Of a stretch of 64,000 bases of DNA, positions 42,486 to 51,827 are shown in pieces. Under the pieces are notes generated by a model that worked only from the letters and a program-made list of their open reading frames with translations, was not told the DNA's origin and did no database searches. Source of the DNA: Veillonellaceae bacterium (GTDB taxonomy: Bacteria; Bacillota; Negativicutes; Veillonellales; Dialisteraceae); assembly GCA_025992895.1 (NCBI GenBank), contig DAJPGA010000001.1, positions 124,001 to 188,000 on the forward strand. Direction: 5' to 3'. The first letter of the stretch is position 1, and each line of letters starts with the position of its first letter. The position numbers were made by a program, and so were the translations under genes.

Positions 42486-43514
42486 TTACTTGCCCCGGAG
42501 CGCTTTGATCGCCCTGAGGTCCTGTACTGTCAGAAACAGCTCGTAAGGTTTCCCCATGTAGAGTGAGGCGGTGTCCACCATCGCCGTGATGTACGGCGCG
42601 GGGACATGCATCATGTCCGCCAGATCGAGGAGGCTTCCCAGTCCGCAGGGAAGGTCTTCGGAAAGGCTTCTGTCGGATAAGGAAACGGGGCCTTTGAGCC
42701 CGTCGTAGAGTGCATTGTTCCTGAGCGCTTCGTAAAGGGTCGCTTTCTTGTCAGATCGTTGGGAATTCACGGTCTCAAGGAGGCTGTAAAGTTCAAGCCC
42801 CAGAGCCTTTCCCACGGTGAGGCGTTCCTTGTCGCAGTGTTCCATGTAGTCTGCTGCGCGGCTGGTGAATGCCGGTCCGAAGAGTTCGAAGTCTTCCCCG
42901 TTCTCGATACGCGAGATGTTGAAGAAGGCACTGGCCGCATTCACGATCGGCATCGCCTGCGAAAGGGATGTGGAGACCGGTGAGGAAATGCGGGAAACGC
43001 GCGGCGCGATCGTATGGAGAAGCTCGCCCGGATCCTTGCTGGTCCCCAGCGCCGAGTATCCGATTTCCGTACGGATGCCCTTCATTTCCAGTGTCAGGAA
43101 ATCTTCCGAAAGGCTGGCGACGAAGGGCGAACCAGCCGTCTCGGCAATCGTCAGGTACTTTGCATCTTCCTTCAGCAGGCGGTACGTCTTTACAGCGCCC
43201 CAGCAGCCGTTCAGGAAAAGGATGCACTGGCCCTTACGAAGGCAGGGCAGAAGCTCATTGATGACGTCTTCATAGTCGCCTGCGCGGGTGCAGATGATGA
43301 CGGTATCGGAATAGTTCACCGCTTCCTTCATCGTCTTGGCCATCGGCACGTAGAAGGAGCTCTCCATCACGCCCGTCACGCGGACCGGTTTCGTCGACCA
43401 TGCAGCAAGCTTTTTCTCGCTTCTGACGTAGACAAGGGACGAAACATCCTTTAATTTTAAATAAGAAGCCGCCGCAAGCGCCATCGCGCCGGCTCCGATG
43501 ATTGAAACTCTCAT
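42486..43514 (-). CDS. Opine/octopine dehydrogenase-like NAD(P)-binding protein
   Basis: A 342-residue protein. It starts with a Rossmann motif, VSIIGAGAMALAAASYLK (residues 3-20), followed by SDTVIICTRAGDYEDVINEL and LFLNGCWG, a ketopantoate-reductase-like layout. The C-terminal helical domain (MPIVNAASAFFNISRIENGE onwards) resembles the octopine dehydrogenase domain, including the staphylopine-type enzymes that reductively join an amino acid to a keto acid. No metallophore synthase or exporter genes are next to it, so the substrate is open. It heads a minus-strand group with the two secreted proteins. Confidence 0.75.
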   Translation of the reverse strand: MRVSIIGAGAMALAAASYLKLKDVSSLVYVRSEKKLAAWSTKPVRVTGVMESSFYVPMAKTMKEAVNYSDTVIICTRAGDYEDVINELLPCLRKGQCILFLNGCWGAVKTYRLLKEDAKYLTIAETAGSPFVASLSEDFLTLEMKGIRTEIGYSALGTSKDPGELLHTIAPRVSRISSPVSTSLSQAMPIVNAASAFFNISRIENGEDFELFGPAFTSRAADYMEHCDKERLTVGKALGLELYSLLETVNSQRSDKKATLYEALRNNALYDGLKGPVSLSDRSLSEDLPCGLGSLLDLADMMHVPAPYITAMVDTASLYMGKPYELFLTVQDLRAIKALRGK

Positions 43515-43638
43515 TTTACCTCCCTGGATACGCGCCTCTTACAGCGCGCCTGTCTCCTTATTATATATTTGGCAAGCCGCGCAAGGCAACAGGAAAACAG
43601 AAAGTGCAGGAACCGCGTGGTAAAAGATTTGTAAACCC

Positions 43639-43668
43639 TTGATTTTCTCTTCCGTTCTATGTTATATT
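43639..43668 (+). promoter_or_regulatory. Promoter of the T-box leader and ABC transporter
   Basis: TTGATT and TATATT, 18 bp apart, about 25 nt before the T-box stem I. Confidence 0.65.
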
Positions 43669-43674
43669 GATGAT

Positions 43675-43935
43675 AATTAATCTTTTATATGAGCGATGAC
43701 AAGAGAAAGTACATGGATGGAACCTCCAAAGAGAGCCCCGATGGTGGAAACGGGCGTGGGAATTCCATGGAAGTGCCTCTTCGAGCCGGCCAGCTGAACC
43801 CAAGTAAGCGGCCCGGGATCACCCGTTACAGTGGCTGAGTCTTTTTGACTTACCAAGGCTCTTGCGGCAACGCAGGGGCGAAATTGGGTGGAACACGGAA
43901 ATTCCCGTCCCTTTGCGGCGGGGCTTTTTTATTGC
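43675..43935 (+). promoter_or_regulatory. T-box leader, specifier probably UGC (cysteine)
   Basis: Starts GCGATGACAAGAGAAAGTAC, then AAAGAGAGCCCCGATGGTGG (AG bulge and distal loop), GTGGGAATTCC, and the specifier region AAGTGCCTCTTCGAGCC; counting from the GAGC landmark (43783-43786) the codon is TGC at 43774-43776. The T-box sequence TGGGTGGAACACGG is at 43885-43898, and the terminator CCCGTCCCTTTGCGGCGGGG plus T6 follows at 43904-43930. The T-box class is certain; the specifier assignment is by alignment and less so. Confidence 0.85.
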
Positions 43936-43993
43936 ATCGCAAACCATACAAGAATCCAAAAACTAACACATTCAAGGAAAGAAGGTCCTCATC

Positions 43994-44749
43994 ATGTCCC
44001 GCATATTGACTGCAGAACATATTCGCAAATCTTTCGGCAATCATACAGTCCTGAAAGACATCAACCTGAACGTTGAAAAAGGTGATGTAGTATCGATCCT
44101 CGGCCCGTCCGGCACGGGGAAGACTACCTTCCTCCGCTGCCTGAACTATCTCGAACAGCCAGACTCCGGCAAGCTCACGATTGACGACGTATCCGTCGAT
44201 TTCTCCAAAATTTCCAAAGATGAAGTCAAACGTCTCAGAAGGAAATCCACAATGGTCTTCCAGCAGTTCAACCTTTTCAGAAATAAGAACGTCCTGGAAA
44301 ATATCACCGAAGGCCTCATCTACGGCTATGGCAAGTCCGCTTCCGAAGCGAAGGACATCGCCATGGAAGAACTGAAGCGCGTCCACATGGAAGACTACGC
44401 CAAGATGTATCCGTCTGAACTCTCCGGCGGCATGCAGCAGCGCGTCGGCATCGCTCGTGCCCTCGCTCCGCGTCCTGACGTCATCCTCTTCGACGAACCG
44501 ACATCGGCGCTCGATCCGGAACTCGTCGGCGAAGTCCTCGATACCATCGCTGAAGTCGCTACCCTTGGCATCACGATGATCATCGTCACCCATGAAATGC
44601 ACTTCGCGCGCGAAGTTTCCTCCAAAGTCGTCTTCATGTCCGACGGCCTCGTCGTCGAAGAAGGCGCTCCGGAAGAACTCTTCACCCATCCGAAGGAAGA
44701 AAAGACCCAGCAGTTCCTCCAGCGAATGCTCAAGAGAGACGAACACTGA
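43994..44749 (+). CDS. Polar amino-acid ABC transporter ATP-binding protein (cystine type likely)
   Basis: A 251-residue ATPase of the GlnQ/HisP class. Walker A is GPSGTGKTT (about residue 38), the Q-loop region is [17 protein letters not shown], the signature [15 protein letters not shown], Walker [15 protein letters not shown], and the switch His [11 protein letters not shown]. It is first in an operon with two permeases, behind a T-box whose specifier reads as Cys; I infer cysteine or cystine uptake. No solute-binding protein gene is in the operon. AAGGAAAGAAGG precedes the ATG. Confidence 0.93.
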   Translation: MSRILTAEHIRKSFGNHTVLKDINLNVEKGDVVSILGPSGTGKTTFLRCLNYLEQPDSGKLTIDDVSVDFSKISKDEVKRLRRKSTMVFQQFNLFRNKNVLENITEGLIYGYGKSASEAKDIAMEELKRVHMEDYAKMYPSELSGGMQQRVGIARALAPRPDVILFDEPTSALDPELVGEVLDTIAEVATLGITMIIVTHEMHFAREVSSKVVFMSDGLVVEEGAPEELFTHPKEEKTQQFLQRMLKRDEH

Positions 44750-44789
44750 TTTTCGTTTCCCGCTCATTCGTTAGAAAGAGGTCTTTTCC

Positions 44790-45485
44790 ATGTTAACTTT
44801 TAATTTCGATTACTTCCTCGGGCTCTTCCCGAGGCTGGCGACAGCCATACCGTACACGGCAGAAGTCATCGTTTCCTCGATCCTCATCTGCCTTGTGCTG
44901 GGTACCATCGTCGCCGTCATCCGCATAGCGAAGGTTCCCGTCCTTCATCAGTTCTGCGAAGTCTGGCTCTCCTACAACAGAAGCATGCCATTCATCCTGG
45001 ACCTCTACCTCGTCTACTTCGTCCTGCCGGTCATCGTCCGCGGACTTGGCATCAGCCCTGACGGCTGGCCTCTGACGGCATACGTCCTCATCGCGCTTGC
45101 CTTCCACTACACGCCGGTCATCTCGGAAATCATCCGCCCTGCCTACCTCTCCGTAGACAAGGGACAGAGCGAAGCCGCCATCATTTTCGGCCTCTCGCCC
45201 TTCCACAGAGTCTTCCGCATCGTAGCGCCGCAGGCATTTCCTGTAGCCCTCCCGAGCCTTGTCAGCGAAGCCATCAACATCATGAAGGATACCTCCGTCA
45301 TGTACTTCATCGGCGTCATCGACCTCATGGGCCGCGCCGGCAACATCATCAACGCCAACTATGGCCAGGGAAAACTCGAAACCTACTGCGCCGTCGCCCT
45401 CATCTACTGGGTGCTCGTCATCCTCGTGGAAATGGTATTCCATGCGACACAGCGCATGACAGATAAAGGAAGGAGGACCACATAA
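44790..45485 (+). CDS. Polar amino-acid ABC transporter permease 1
   Basis: A 231-residue inner-membrane permease of the HisM/GlnP class with about five helices. The typical RGTPLLVQL-type entry is changed to NRSMPFILDLYLVYFVLPVI. The coupling-helix region is EAAIIFGLSPFHRVFRIVAP, followed by the QAFPVALPSLVSEAINIMKD block that closes the EAA loop. GAAAGAGG precedes the ATG. Its stop overlaps the next start (TAATG). Confidence 0.92.
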   Translation: MLTFNFDYFLGLFPRLATAIPYTAEVIVSSILICLVLGTIVAVIRIAKVPVLHQFCEVWLSYNRSMPFILDLYLVYFVLPVIVRGLGISPDGWPLTAYVLIALAFHYTPVISEIIRPAYLSVDKGQSEAAIIFGLSPFHRVFRIVAPQAFPVALPSLVSEAINIMKDTSVMYFIGVIDLMGRAGNIINANYGQGKLETYCAVALIYWVLVILVEMVFHATQRMTDKGRRTT

Positions 45486-46186
45486 TGATCGATTTCGCTG
45501 TCATACCGACCGCCCTCCTCTTCATTTCCGAAGCCATCCCGAATACCCTTTTCATGGCATTCATCAGCCTTTTCTTCGGCATCGTCTTCGGCTCCGTGAT
45601 CGCGCTCATCCGCCTTCGCACAAAAAACGCACTCGTGAACGGCCTCCTCGCCGTTTTCATTTCCTTCTTCAGAGGCGTCCCGAGCATCGTGCAGCTCTTC
45701 ATCGTCTACTACTCGCTGCCCTATCTCCTCGCGCCCCTCTTCACGTCCATCCTGGGCCACACCGTGAAACCCTTCGACGTCAGCCCTTACTGGACCGTTT
45801 ACACCACATTCATTCTTTACAACACCGTCTACCAGTCCGAAAACCTCAGAGGAGCCCTCCGCTCCGTCGACCACGGGCAGTACGAAGCAGCCGTCGCCAT
45901 GGGCATGACCCCATTCCGCGCCTTCACCCGCATCGTCCTCCCCCAGGCCTTCGTCGTAGCCATGCCGGCCTTCTTCACCTACTACCTGAAGACCATCAAA
46001 CTCCTCGCCCTGGTATTCACCGTCAAAGTCGTCGACATGTTCGCCAAAGCCGATATCTTCTCTGCCCTCTACAACAGAAGAACCGAACCCTACATCGCCG
46101 ACGCCATAGCCTACTGGGCCGTAGCCATCCTCCTCACCCTCTTCTTCAACTGGTGGGAAAAGAGACTCCGCTCCAAAGGATTCTAA
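45485..46186 (+). CDS. Polar amino-acid ABC transporter permease 2
   Basis: A 233-residue second permease, overlapping the first by one base. It keeps the standard FFRGVPSIVQLFIVYYSLPY entry and the EAAVAMGMTPFRAFTRIVLP coupling motif followed by QAFVVAMPAFFTYYLKTIK. Together with permease 1 it should form the heterodimeric channel for the ATPase. The substrate-binding protein must come from elsewhere in the genome. Confidence 0.92.
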   Translation: MIDFAVIPTALLFISEAIPNTLFMAFISLFFGIVFGSVIALIRLRTKNALVNGLLAVFISFFRGVPSIVQLFIVYYSLPYLLAPLFTSILGHTVKPFDVSPYWTVYTTFILYNTVYQSENLRGALRSVDHGQYEAAVAMGMTPFRAFTRIVLPQAFVVAMPAFFTYYLKTIKLLALVFTVKVVDMFAKADIFSALYNRRTEPYIADAIAYWAVAILLTLFFNWWEKRLRSKGF

Positions 46187-46194
46187 TAAGGAAA

Positions 46195-46228
46195 AAGAAT
46201 AAGAATAAGAATAAGAATAAGAATAAGG
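46195..46228. repeat. Hexanucleotide tandem repeat (AAGAAT)
   Basis: About five and a half copies of AAGAAT between the permease stop and its terminator. Confidence 0.95.
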
Positions 46229-46257
46229 ACATCTCAGAAAATGGGATGTCCTTTTTT
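46227..46257 (+). terminator. Intrinsic terminator of the ABC transporter operon
   Basis: GGACATC pairs with GATGTCC, with an 11-nt loop that can partly pair (TC..GG), followed by T6. Confidence 0.85.
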
Positions 46258-46264
46258 GCATGGG

Positions 46265-46558
46265 GGATAATTAAAACCAAACAGCCGCCTTACAGGCTGG
46301 GAGATGAATCATTAAAAGCCAGACAACCGGACTTCGTCCGTGAAAATGCAACTCATCCGCCCGACATTTTTATAAACTGCACCTCATCCGCGCAGCTACA
46401 GATAAAAGATAAGCTGCGCACCTTCCCCAGAAGGGAAGGCTTCACAAGGAATAAAGAAAAGATTTCCAATCTGATTTGTTTTGAACCTTTCTCAATCCTA
46501 TCCCGACCTTCCCTTCCAGGGCAAGGTCAAAGGCCATCAGCTCCCCCTATGGGGCGAG
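46265..46558. repeat. Mosaic of intergenic hairpin repeats
   Basis: Contains CAACCGGACTTCGTCCGTG, CCGCGCAGCTACAGATAAAA with GATAAGCTGCGC (hairpin, recurs reversed at about 60045), CCTTCCCCAGAAGGGAAGG, the AAGGAATAAAGAAAAGATTT block, and CTTCCCTTCCAGGGCAAGG. It abuts the autotransporter stop codon. Confidence 0.75.
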
Positions 46559-46559
46559 C

Positions 46560-49500
46560 TCAGAATGCTCTCGACAGTCCCAGTGTATAGGTGACGCCTC
46601 TTTGTTTGCCGGCCCAGCCGGTAATGTGGAGGTCGGCGCCCCATGGGTTTTCTTTTGTGATTTTGCTCTTCCAGCCGAGTTCGAGGAAGCCGCTCCCGCC
46701 TTCCATGGAAGGCGTCGGTGTGTTGAAGGTGCGATAGCTGGCTCTTGCTTCGCTGTCAAATTCATAGTCCCAGCCGATGCCTGCGTAGTAGGACTGTGTT
46801 TCGGAGATTTCTTTTGTCCATCTTACGCCGAGTCTTGTGCGGTAGGAATTGATGGTGTCGAAGTCGTAGCTTGTCAGGCCGGAGGTATTGCGGATGGCCG
46901 CGGTGTCGCTTCCAAGGCGGGTGTAGAAGAATTTTCCGTAGTAGTCGAAGGAGCTGGTACCTTTGGTGACGACTTTGCCCAGGCCTGCTTCGGCGGCAAT
47001 GTAGGGTACATTGCTTTCGTAGGAGGAGGGCATGTCTGCGATGAGGCCGGAGAAGTCGCCGTGGAGTCTGCCGGCGCGGATCATGGCTTCGTAGTGGAGG
47101 CCGTCATCACGGTCTCTGCGGTAGAGGATGCCTCCGCCTGTGTAGTGCTGTTTGCCATCAGCTCTGGCGCCGCTGTCCAGATGGCTGGTGTAGTTGCTCT
47201 TGCCGTATTCGAAGAACGGCATGAGGGTGTCAACGCAGCCTTCTCTTTCGTACTTGCGTACGAAGCCGAGGTTAGCGGCAAGGCCGTTCGTGTCTACGTA
47301 GGAGCCTGTTTCATTGCGCAGGTTGAAGCCGCCGATGGATGCATAGGGGACAAAGCCTGTACTGCCGTCTTCGGCAGAGGCTGCTGTGGCGGCGGAGTAA
47401 GCCATGGTGGAGACGGCATCGGATCCGTTTCCTACGAGCGCTGCTCCGGCTGCTCTTGTTTCTGCAAAGAGTTTGGTATCGCTGGAAATGTACCAGTCAT
47501 CTGCGGCCGCTTCCGGATTTGCCGGAAGGTCCATGAGGACGGCATTGTTGGCAGCGTCCAGTCTGACTGTGGCATCTGCTGTCAGATAGTCCGGCGTGAC
47601 TAAGGTCACCTTTCCGCTGAATTCTTCTGCCAAGGAAGGAAGCGCATCCGCCAGACCATAATTGGTATTGGCATCCGTGGTCAGCGTGCCCGCCTTGAGC
47701 AGGGTGATTGTCTTCACCTTCGAGCCCAGCACGTCTTCGCTCTGAATGCCGGCCTTAATTCCTGCACCGGAAATATTTGCTGTGCCCGTTACATTCAGCA
47801 TGGTATCTGCTTCGGTCATGCCTGATGGGATGTAGAAATTCAGGTTCTGGAAGTAATCCAGTTCCTTCACTGTGATGCCCTTGGTAAACATATTCAGCGT
47901 GTTTCCGCTGCCGGCAGTCGCTCCATAGCCGCCGTAGAGCGATATTGCCGGGTCAAAGGTACCTCCAAGGATATTCACCGTATTATTGCTTGCGGTGCCG
48001 CCAAGCGAATAACCGCCTGCGATGTATCCTATTGTAATTGTTTCCCCCTCGTAAGATATGGACCGGCTGTTAATTGTGCCGCCGCTGATGGTGACTGTAT
48101 TTCCTTCCGCAGTGCCTTCATTGGACATTCCGCCCATAACAGCGCCGCCTTTAATCGTACCGCCGCTGATGGTGACTGTATTGCCAGCAGCACTGTTCTC
48201 GCCATCACTGCTGCCGCCCATAACAGCGCCATTGATGATGCCATCCTCGATCTTCACCGTATTCTTCGTGACTGTTCCCAGGAGAGAATGGCCGCCATAG
48301 ACACTGCCTCCGATTTCATCGCCGCTGATGGTGACCGTATTGCCCGCAGCAATGGAATGCTTTGTGGTAGAATCGCCGCCATAGACACTGCCGCTGATCT
48401 TGCCACCACTCATGGTGACTATATTGCCCTCTGCAGTGCCCATATAGGAATAGCCGCCAGTGGCATCTTCAGTCATCGTGCCGCCTGTGATGGTGACGAT
48501 GTTGCCCTTTGCTCCTCCTGTTGTCTCATTATCTCCTTCTGCCCTGCCTCCATCGATGGAGCCGTAAACCGTGCCGCCTTTGATGGCAACCGTATTCTCA
48601 TTGGCACTGCCTTCACTGGACCAGCCGCCATAGACATGTTCGTACGTATCATCTTCTCCCGTGTCCTTCGTCCCCACGGATCCACGCTCCATGGTCACAT
48701 GGTTCCCGATGGCATCGCCAGCCCCTGCATAGCCGCCGTAGATGGAGCTCTCCGTGGTACCGCCGGTCATCAGGACGGCATTCTCAGTAACGTCGCCCGG
48801 CGAAGGATTGGGATATTCATCGTCATCGTCGCTGTAGCCGCCGTAAATGCCGTCAGAGCCGTTGATTATTCCGCCTTTGATAGTGACTGTATTATGATCC
48901 ACTGCTCCTCCAAAAGAGACGCCGCCGGCAACCACGCCGTCAATAGTACCGCCACTGATGGTGACTGTATTGCCTATAGGACAGGCAAAGCCAGCATAGC
49001 CGCCTATGACACCGCCGCTAATATTGCCTCCGCTGATGATGACGTCATTTTCATTGACACTGCTTTCAAATGACATTCCACCATAGACACCATAGTCATC
49101 ATCTGTTCCGATAGTGCCTCCGCTGATGGTAACTGTATTACCTGTGACCAAGGAAGTACTTTCGCGAGCCGCATCACCATAGACACTTTTTGTCTCTATA
49201 CCTCCGCTAATGTCTACCCTATTCCCTTCTGCTCTGCCATTACTGGCAAAGCCGCCATAAATGAAATCGTTAATAGTGCCGCCCGTGATGGTGACCACAT
49301 TGCTTTTCGCATCGCCTTTTGCAGGATTATCGTTATTATCACGCGAGCCTTCGGCCCAGCCGCCATTCACGGATCCGTGAATGGCACCGCCGCTGATGTC
49401 TACCGTATTCTCATTGGCACTGCCATACGAAGAATAGCCGCCATAGTAGGATTCATCAACCTCATCGACACTACCTGTGTACGCAGTCCCAACGACCCCG

Positions 49501-50633
49501 TCTTCCATCTTGAAGTGGTTCCCGATGGCATTGCCAGTTTCGGCATAGCCGCCATAGGCATTTCCGGTAATGGTTCCAGAAGCCGTCTCCGATTTCTTGA
49601 CCTCCAAGGTATTATCCGTCACAACGCCAGCTTCTGCATAGCCGCCGTAGGCATTGCCGGTAATCGTACCGCCGCTGGCAGTGACCATATTGCCCTTGAC
49701 AGTGCCGCCTTGAGACCCTTGGGGAGTATAAGATCCGGCATAGCCGCCATAGGCATTACCGTTGACCGTACCCCCGCTGACAGTGACCGTATTGCCTGTA
49801 ACGTCTTCATTGTTGCTGCTGTAACCGCCATAGATGTCAGCGGCCACAGATTCATTTCCGATTACCGCATTACCACTGATCTTGACCGTATTATTCGTGG
49901 ACTTTCCTTTATCTGAACGGCCGCCAATGACTTCGACGACGTTGCTGCCGGTAATACTTCCGCCGCTAATCGTTACCGTATTATGGTCGGCATTGCCGAA
50001 ATCAGTGTCGCCGCCATAGATGGTGACGTAATAGGTGGAAATCGTGTCGCCGCTGATTGTTACTTCATTCTTTTCAGCATTGCTATTATCCGAACGTCCC
50101 CCGATAATTCTTCCGAAATTAATTGTGCCATCACTGATAATGACCTTATTGTCCGAAGCGACGCCATCCTTAGAAAAACCGCCGTAGATCTGGCTGGTCA
50201 TTGTCCCGCCGTTAATTTCTACCCTATTATTGACAGCAGTTTTGCCAGTTCCATTCGAATAGCCGCCGTAGATGGTACCATAAACAGCACCGCCGTTGAT
50301 GAATGCCTTGTTTTCATTGGCATTGCCGCCCTCAGAATAGCCGCCATAGATGTAACTATTAGCCTGTCCGTCTTCCATGGTGACTTTGTTCTCATCCGCA
50401 TCGCCAGCTTCTGCATAGCCGCCGTATGCACTGCCGTTAACCACTCCGCCCGTCTTGATGACCAGATCGCCGCCCGTAGCGACAGTTTCTCCCGAAACCT
50501 GCAAGCCATAGGCTGATCCTGCTGTCTCTCCAGTAACCTCGACCGTTTCCGCATACCCTGGCAGCGTTCCCAATCCGACCGTCAGCACTGCCGCCAGAAC
50601 GGCCGCCCGTAATAAACCTCCCTGTTTTGTCAT
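46560..50633 (-). CDS. Classical (type Va) autotransporter with Gly/Asn-rich repeat passenger
   Basis: A 1357-residue outer-membrane protein. The signal peptide is residues 1-28 (LLRAAVLAAVLTVGLGTLPG, cut after GYA). Residues about 30-900 are tens of imperfect 20-25-residue repeats of the form N-x-V-T-I-S-G-G-T-I-x-G-x-x-Y-G-G-Y, predicted to stack as a right-handed beta-helix. After a linker, residues about 1090-1357 form the beta-barrel (AANLGFVRKYEREG, YTGGGILYRRDRDDG, YAGIGWDYEFDSEA) and end LGLSRAF with the C-terminal Phe used for barrel assembly. It is probably an adhesin. Regulation may be by the LytTR protein next door (inference). Confidence 0.93.
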   Translation of the reverse strand: MTKQGGLLRAAVLAAVLTVGLGTLPGYAETVEVTGETAGSAYGLQVSGETVATGGDLVIKTGGVVNGSAYGGYAEAGDADENKVTMEDGQANSYIYGGYSEGGNANENKAFINGGAVYGTIYGGYSNGTGKTAVNNRVEINGGTMTSQIYGGFSKDGVASDNKVIISDGTINFGRIIGGRSDNSNAEKNEVTISGDTISTYYVTIYGGDTDFGNADHNTVTISGGSITGSNVVEVIGGRSDKGKSTNNTVKISGNAVIGNESVAADIYGGYSSNNEDVTGNTVTVSGGTVNGNAYGGYAGSYTPQGSQGGTVKGNMVTASGGTITGNAYGGYAEAGVVTDNTLEVKKSETASGTITGNAYGGYAETGNAIGNHFKMEDGVVGTAYTGSVDEVDESYYGGYSSYGSANENTVDISGGAIHGSVNGGWAEGSRDNNDNPAKGDAKSNVVTITGGTINDFIYGGFASNGRAEGNRVDISGGIETKSVYGDAARESTSLVTGNTVTISGGTIGTDDDYGVYGGMSFESSVNENDVIISGGNISGGVIGGYAGFACPIGNTVTISGGTIDGVVAGGVSFGGAVDHNTVTIKGGIINGSDGIYGGYSDDDDEYPNPSPGDVTENAVLMTGGTTESSIYGGYAGAGDAIGNHVTMERGSVGTKDTGEDDTYEHVYGGWSSEGSANENTVAIKGGTVYGSIDGGRAEGDNETTGGAKGNIVTITGGTMTEDATGGYSYMGTAEGNIVTMSGGKISGSVYGGDSTTKHSIAAGNTVTISGDEIGGSVYGGHSLLGTVTKNTVKIEDGIINGAVMGGSSDGENSAAGNTVTISGGTIKGGAVMGGMSNEGTAEGNTVTISGGTINSRSISYEGETITIGYIAGGYSLGGTASNNTVNILGGTFDPAISLYGGYGATAGSGNTLNMFTKGITVKELDYFQNLNFYIPSGMTEADTMLNVTGTANISGAGIKAGIQSEDVLGSKVKTITLLKAGTLTTDANTNYGLADALPSLAEEFSGKVTLVTPDYLTADATVRLDAANNAVLMDLPANPEAAADDWYISSDTKLFAETRAAGAALVGNGSDAVSTMAYSAATAASAEDGSTGFVPYASIGGFNLRNETGSYVDTNGLAANLGFVRKYEREGCVDTLMPFFEYGKSNYTSHLDSGARADGKQHYTGGGILYRRDRDDGLHYEAMIRAGRLHGDFSGLIADMPSSYESNVPYIAAEAGLGKVVTKGTSSFDYYGKFFYTRLGSDTAAIRNTSGLTSYDFDTINSYRTRLGVRWTKEISETQSYYAGIGWDYEFDSEARASYRTFNTPTPSMEGGSGFLELGWKSKITKENPWGADLHITGWAGKQRGVTYTLGLSRAF

Positions 50634-50688
50634 GATTAAGCCCCCTTAATCTAACAATTATAAATTTTCCGTACTTCCCTCTATTTTT

Positions 50689-50759
50689 ATTATAAAAGTT
50701 ATAATTGGCGTTTCTTTTTGCATGACTTTAAAGGGCGGTTTTTCGGCACGAAAAGTCAT
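50689..50759 (-). promoter_or_regulatory. Promoter region of the autotransporter gene with inverted repeat
   Basis: The -10 reads TATAAT (50694-50689) in a TAACTTTTATAATA context. Upstream, ATGACTTT (50759-50752) and AAAGTCAT (50729-50722) form an inverted repeat around TGCC and AACCGCC blocks. The same block order and spacing precede the autotransporter remnant at 37692, which marks it as a conserved regulatory unit. No good -35 is visible, so an activator is likely. Confidence 0.65.
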
Positions 50760-51066
50760 AAAATGGAGGGAATGGCCAGGAGGCGATGCAGGTCGAAATA
50801 TGTATATTTGTAATAGAAATAAAGAGGCGGGAACACCTTAAAACCTCTCTGCGCTCGTTGAAATGAACTTCATTCAACGAAAAACAGGTCCTATTTCGAA
50901 TCATATCGAATACGCGATGCTCTTGCGCATTTGTGACAAAAAATGCATTTTTTATGACAGGAAATCTTTTAAGGAAAAAGAACATGATACAATGAAGGCG
51001 AAAGGAAAGATAACGAAAAACAACATTCCATAAACCCAATATTATATGTTAGAAGGAGGTGATATT
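50760..51066 (+). promoter_or_regulatory. Intergenic region before the LytTR regulator, with palindrome at 50938-50953
   Basis: The region holds no gene. It contains a CTCTCTGCGCTCG repeat fragment (about 50840), a TTGAAATGAACTTCATTCAA inverted repeat (50859-50878), and the perfect palindrome AAAAAATGCATTTTTT within TGTGACA..ATGACA. A plausible -10 (GATACAAT) lies near 50990. The palindrome may be an operator. Confidence 0.45.
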
Positions 51067-51798
51067 ATGCTGAGGATTGCCATCTGTGACGATATACCCG
51101 AACAATTGGATATCATGGAAAAAGCTGTTCTTTCCTATTTTTCATCTGACTCGCAGGAGATCCGGATTTCCAAGTACCACAATGCCATGGAATTCCTGGA
51201 TGACTTCGAAGCGGAGGGAGATTTTGATATCGTCCTGCTAGACATCTGCATGCCCGGGATGCTGGGAACGGATGTGGCGGCGGCAATGAGAAGCCAGAAA
51301 AGTCAGGCCGAAATCATATTCCTTTCGACAAGTGATGAATTTGCTATCGAAGCTTTCAGTGTCCATGCTGCGCATTACATCGTCAAACCATTTACTCAGA
51401 AACAATTTGATCAGGCTATGGACCGCGTCATGGAAAGCATCCGTCAGCGTCACAGCAGGAAAATCATTTTCCGTCTGGTCGGCGGCGGCATCCAGGTGGA
51501 GGAAATCAACGATATTCTTTTCGTAGAAAGCAATGGGCATAACCAGAAAATCTATGTCAATGATGGATCCATACTGGAAACACGTCTGGCTTTGGCACAG
51601 CTCGCTTCCACACTAGAGTCTATTTCTCCAGGCCAGCTCATCTCACCGGGCAAAGGGTACATCGTCAATCTATCGGCCATTCATGTCATTAAAAGCGATT
51701 ACATCGAAATCCAGAACCACAAGATTCCGGTAGCCAATCGTAAGTATCGCCAGCTTCAAGAAAAATATTTCAAATTCGTATTTAAAAAAGATGTATAA
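51067..51798 (+). CDS. LytTR-family response regulator (AgrA-like)
   Basis: A 243-residue two-component regulator. The receiver domain (1-120) has the acidic pair D8-D9, the phospho-acceptor D59 in IVLLDICMPGMLG, and the conserved Lys in YIVKPF. The C-terminal LytTR DNA-binding domain (about 138-240) has INDILFVESNGHNQKIYV and SPGKGYIVNLSAIHVIKS. AGAAGGAGGTGATATT directly precedes the ATG at 51067, so the in-frame ATG at 51046 is rejected. It sits between two adhesin genes; the two GHKL kinases at 57045-59710 are the nearest possible partners, since LytTR regulators normally pair with GHKL kinases. Confidence 0.93.
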   Translation: MLRIAICDDIPEQLDIMEKAVLSYFSSDSQEIRISKYHNAMEFLDDFEAEGDFDIVLLDICMPGMLGTDVAAAMRSQKSQAEIIFLSTSDEFAIEAFSVHAAHYIVKPFTQKQFDQAMDRVMESIRQRHSRKIIFRLVGGGIQVEEINDILFVESNGHNQKIYVNDGSILETRLALAQLASTLESISPGQLISPGKGYIVNLSAIHVIKSDYIEIQNHKIPVANRKYRQLQEKYFKFVFKKDV

Positions 51799-51807
51799 AA
51801 AATCATA

Positions 51808-51824
51808 AAAAATCCGATTTTTTG
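51808..51824 (+). terminator. Short terminator-like palindrome after the regulator
   Basis: AAAAAATC and GATTTTTT around a single C, 10 bp after the stop; weak stem, so termination may be incomplete. Confidence 0.4.
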
Positions 51825-51827
51825 TAT

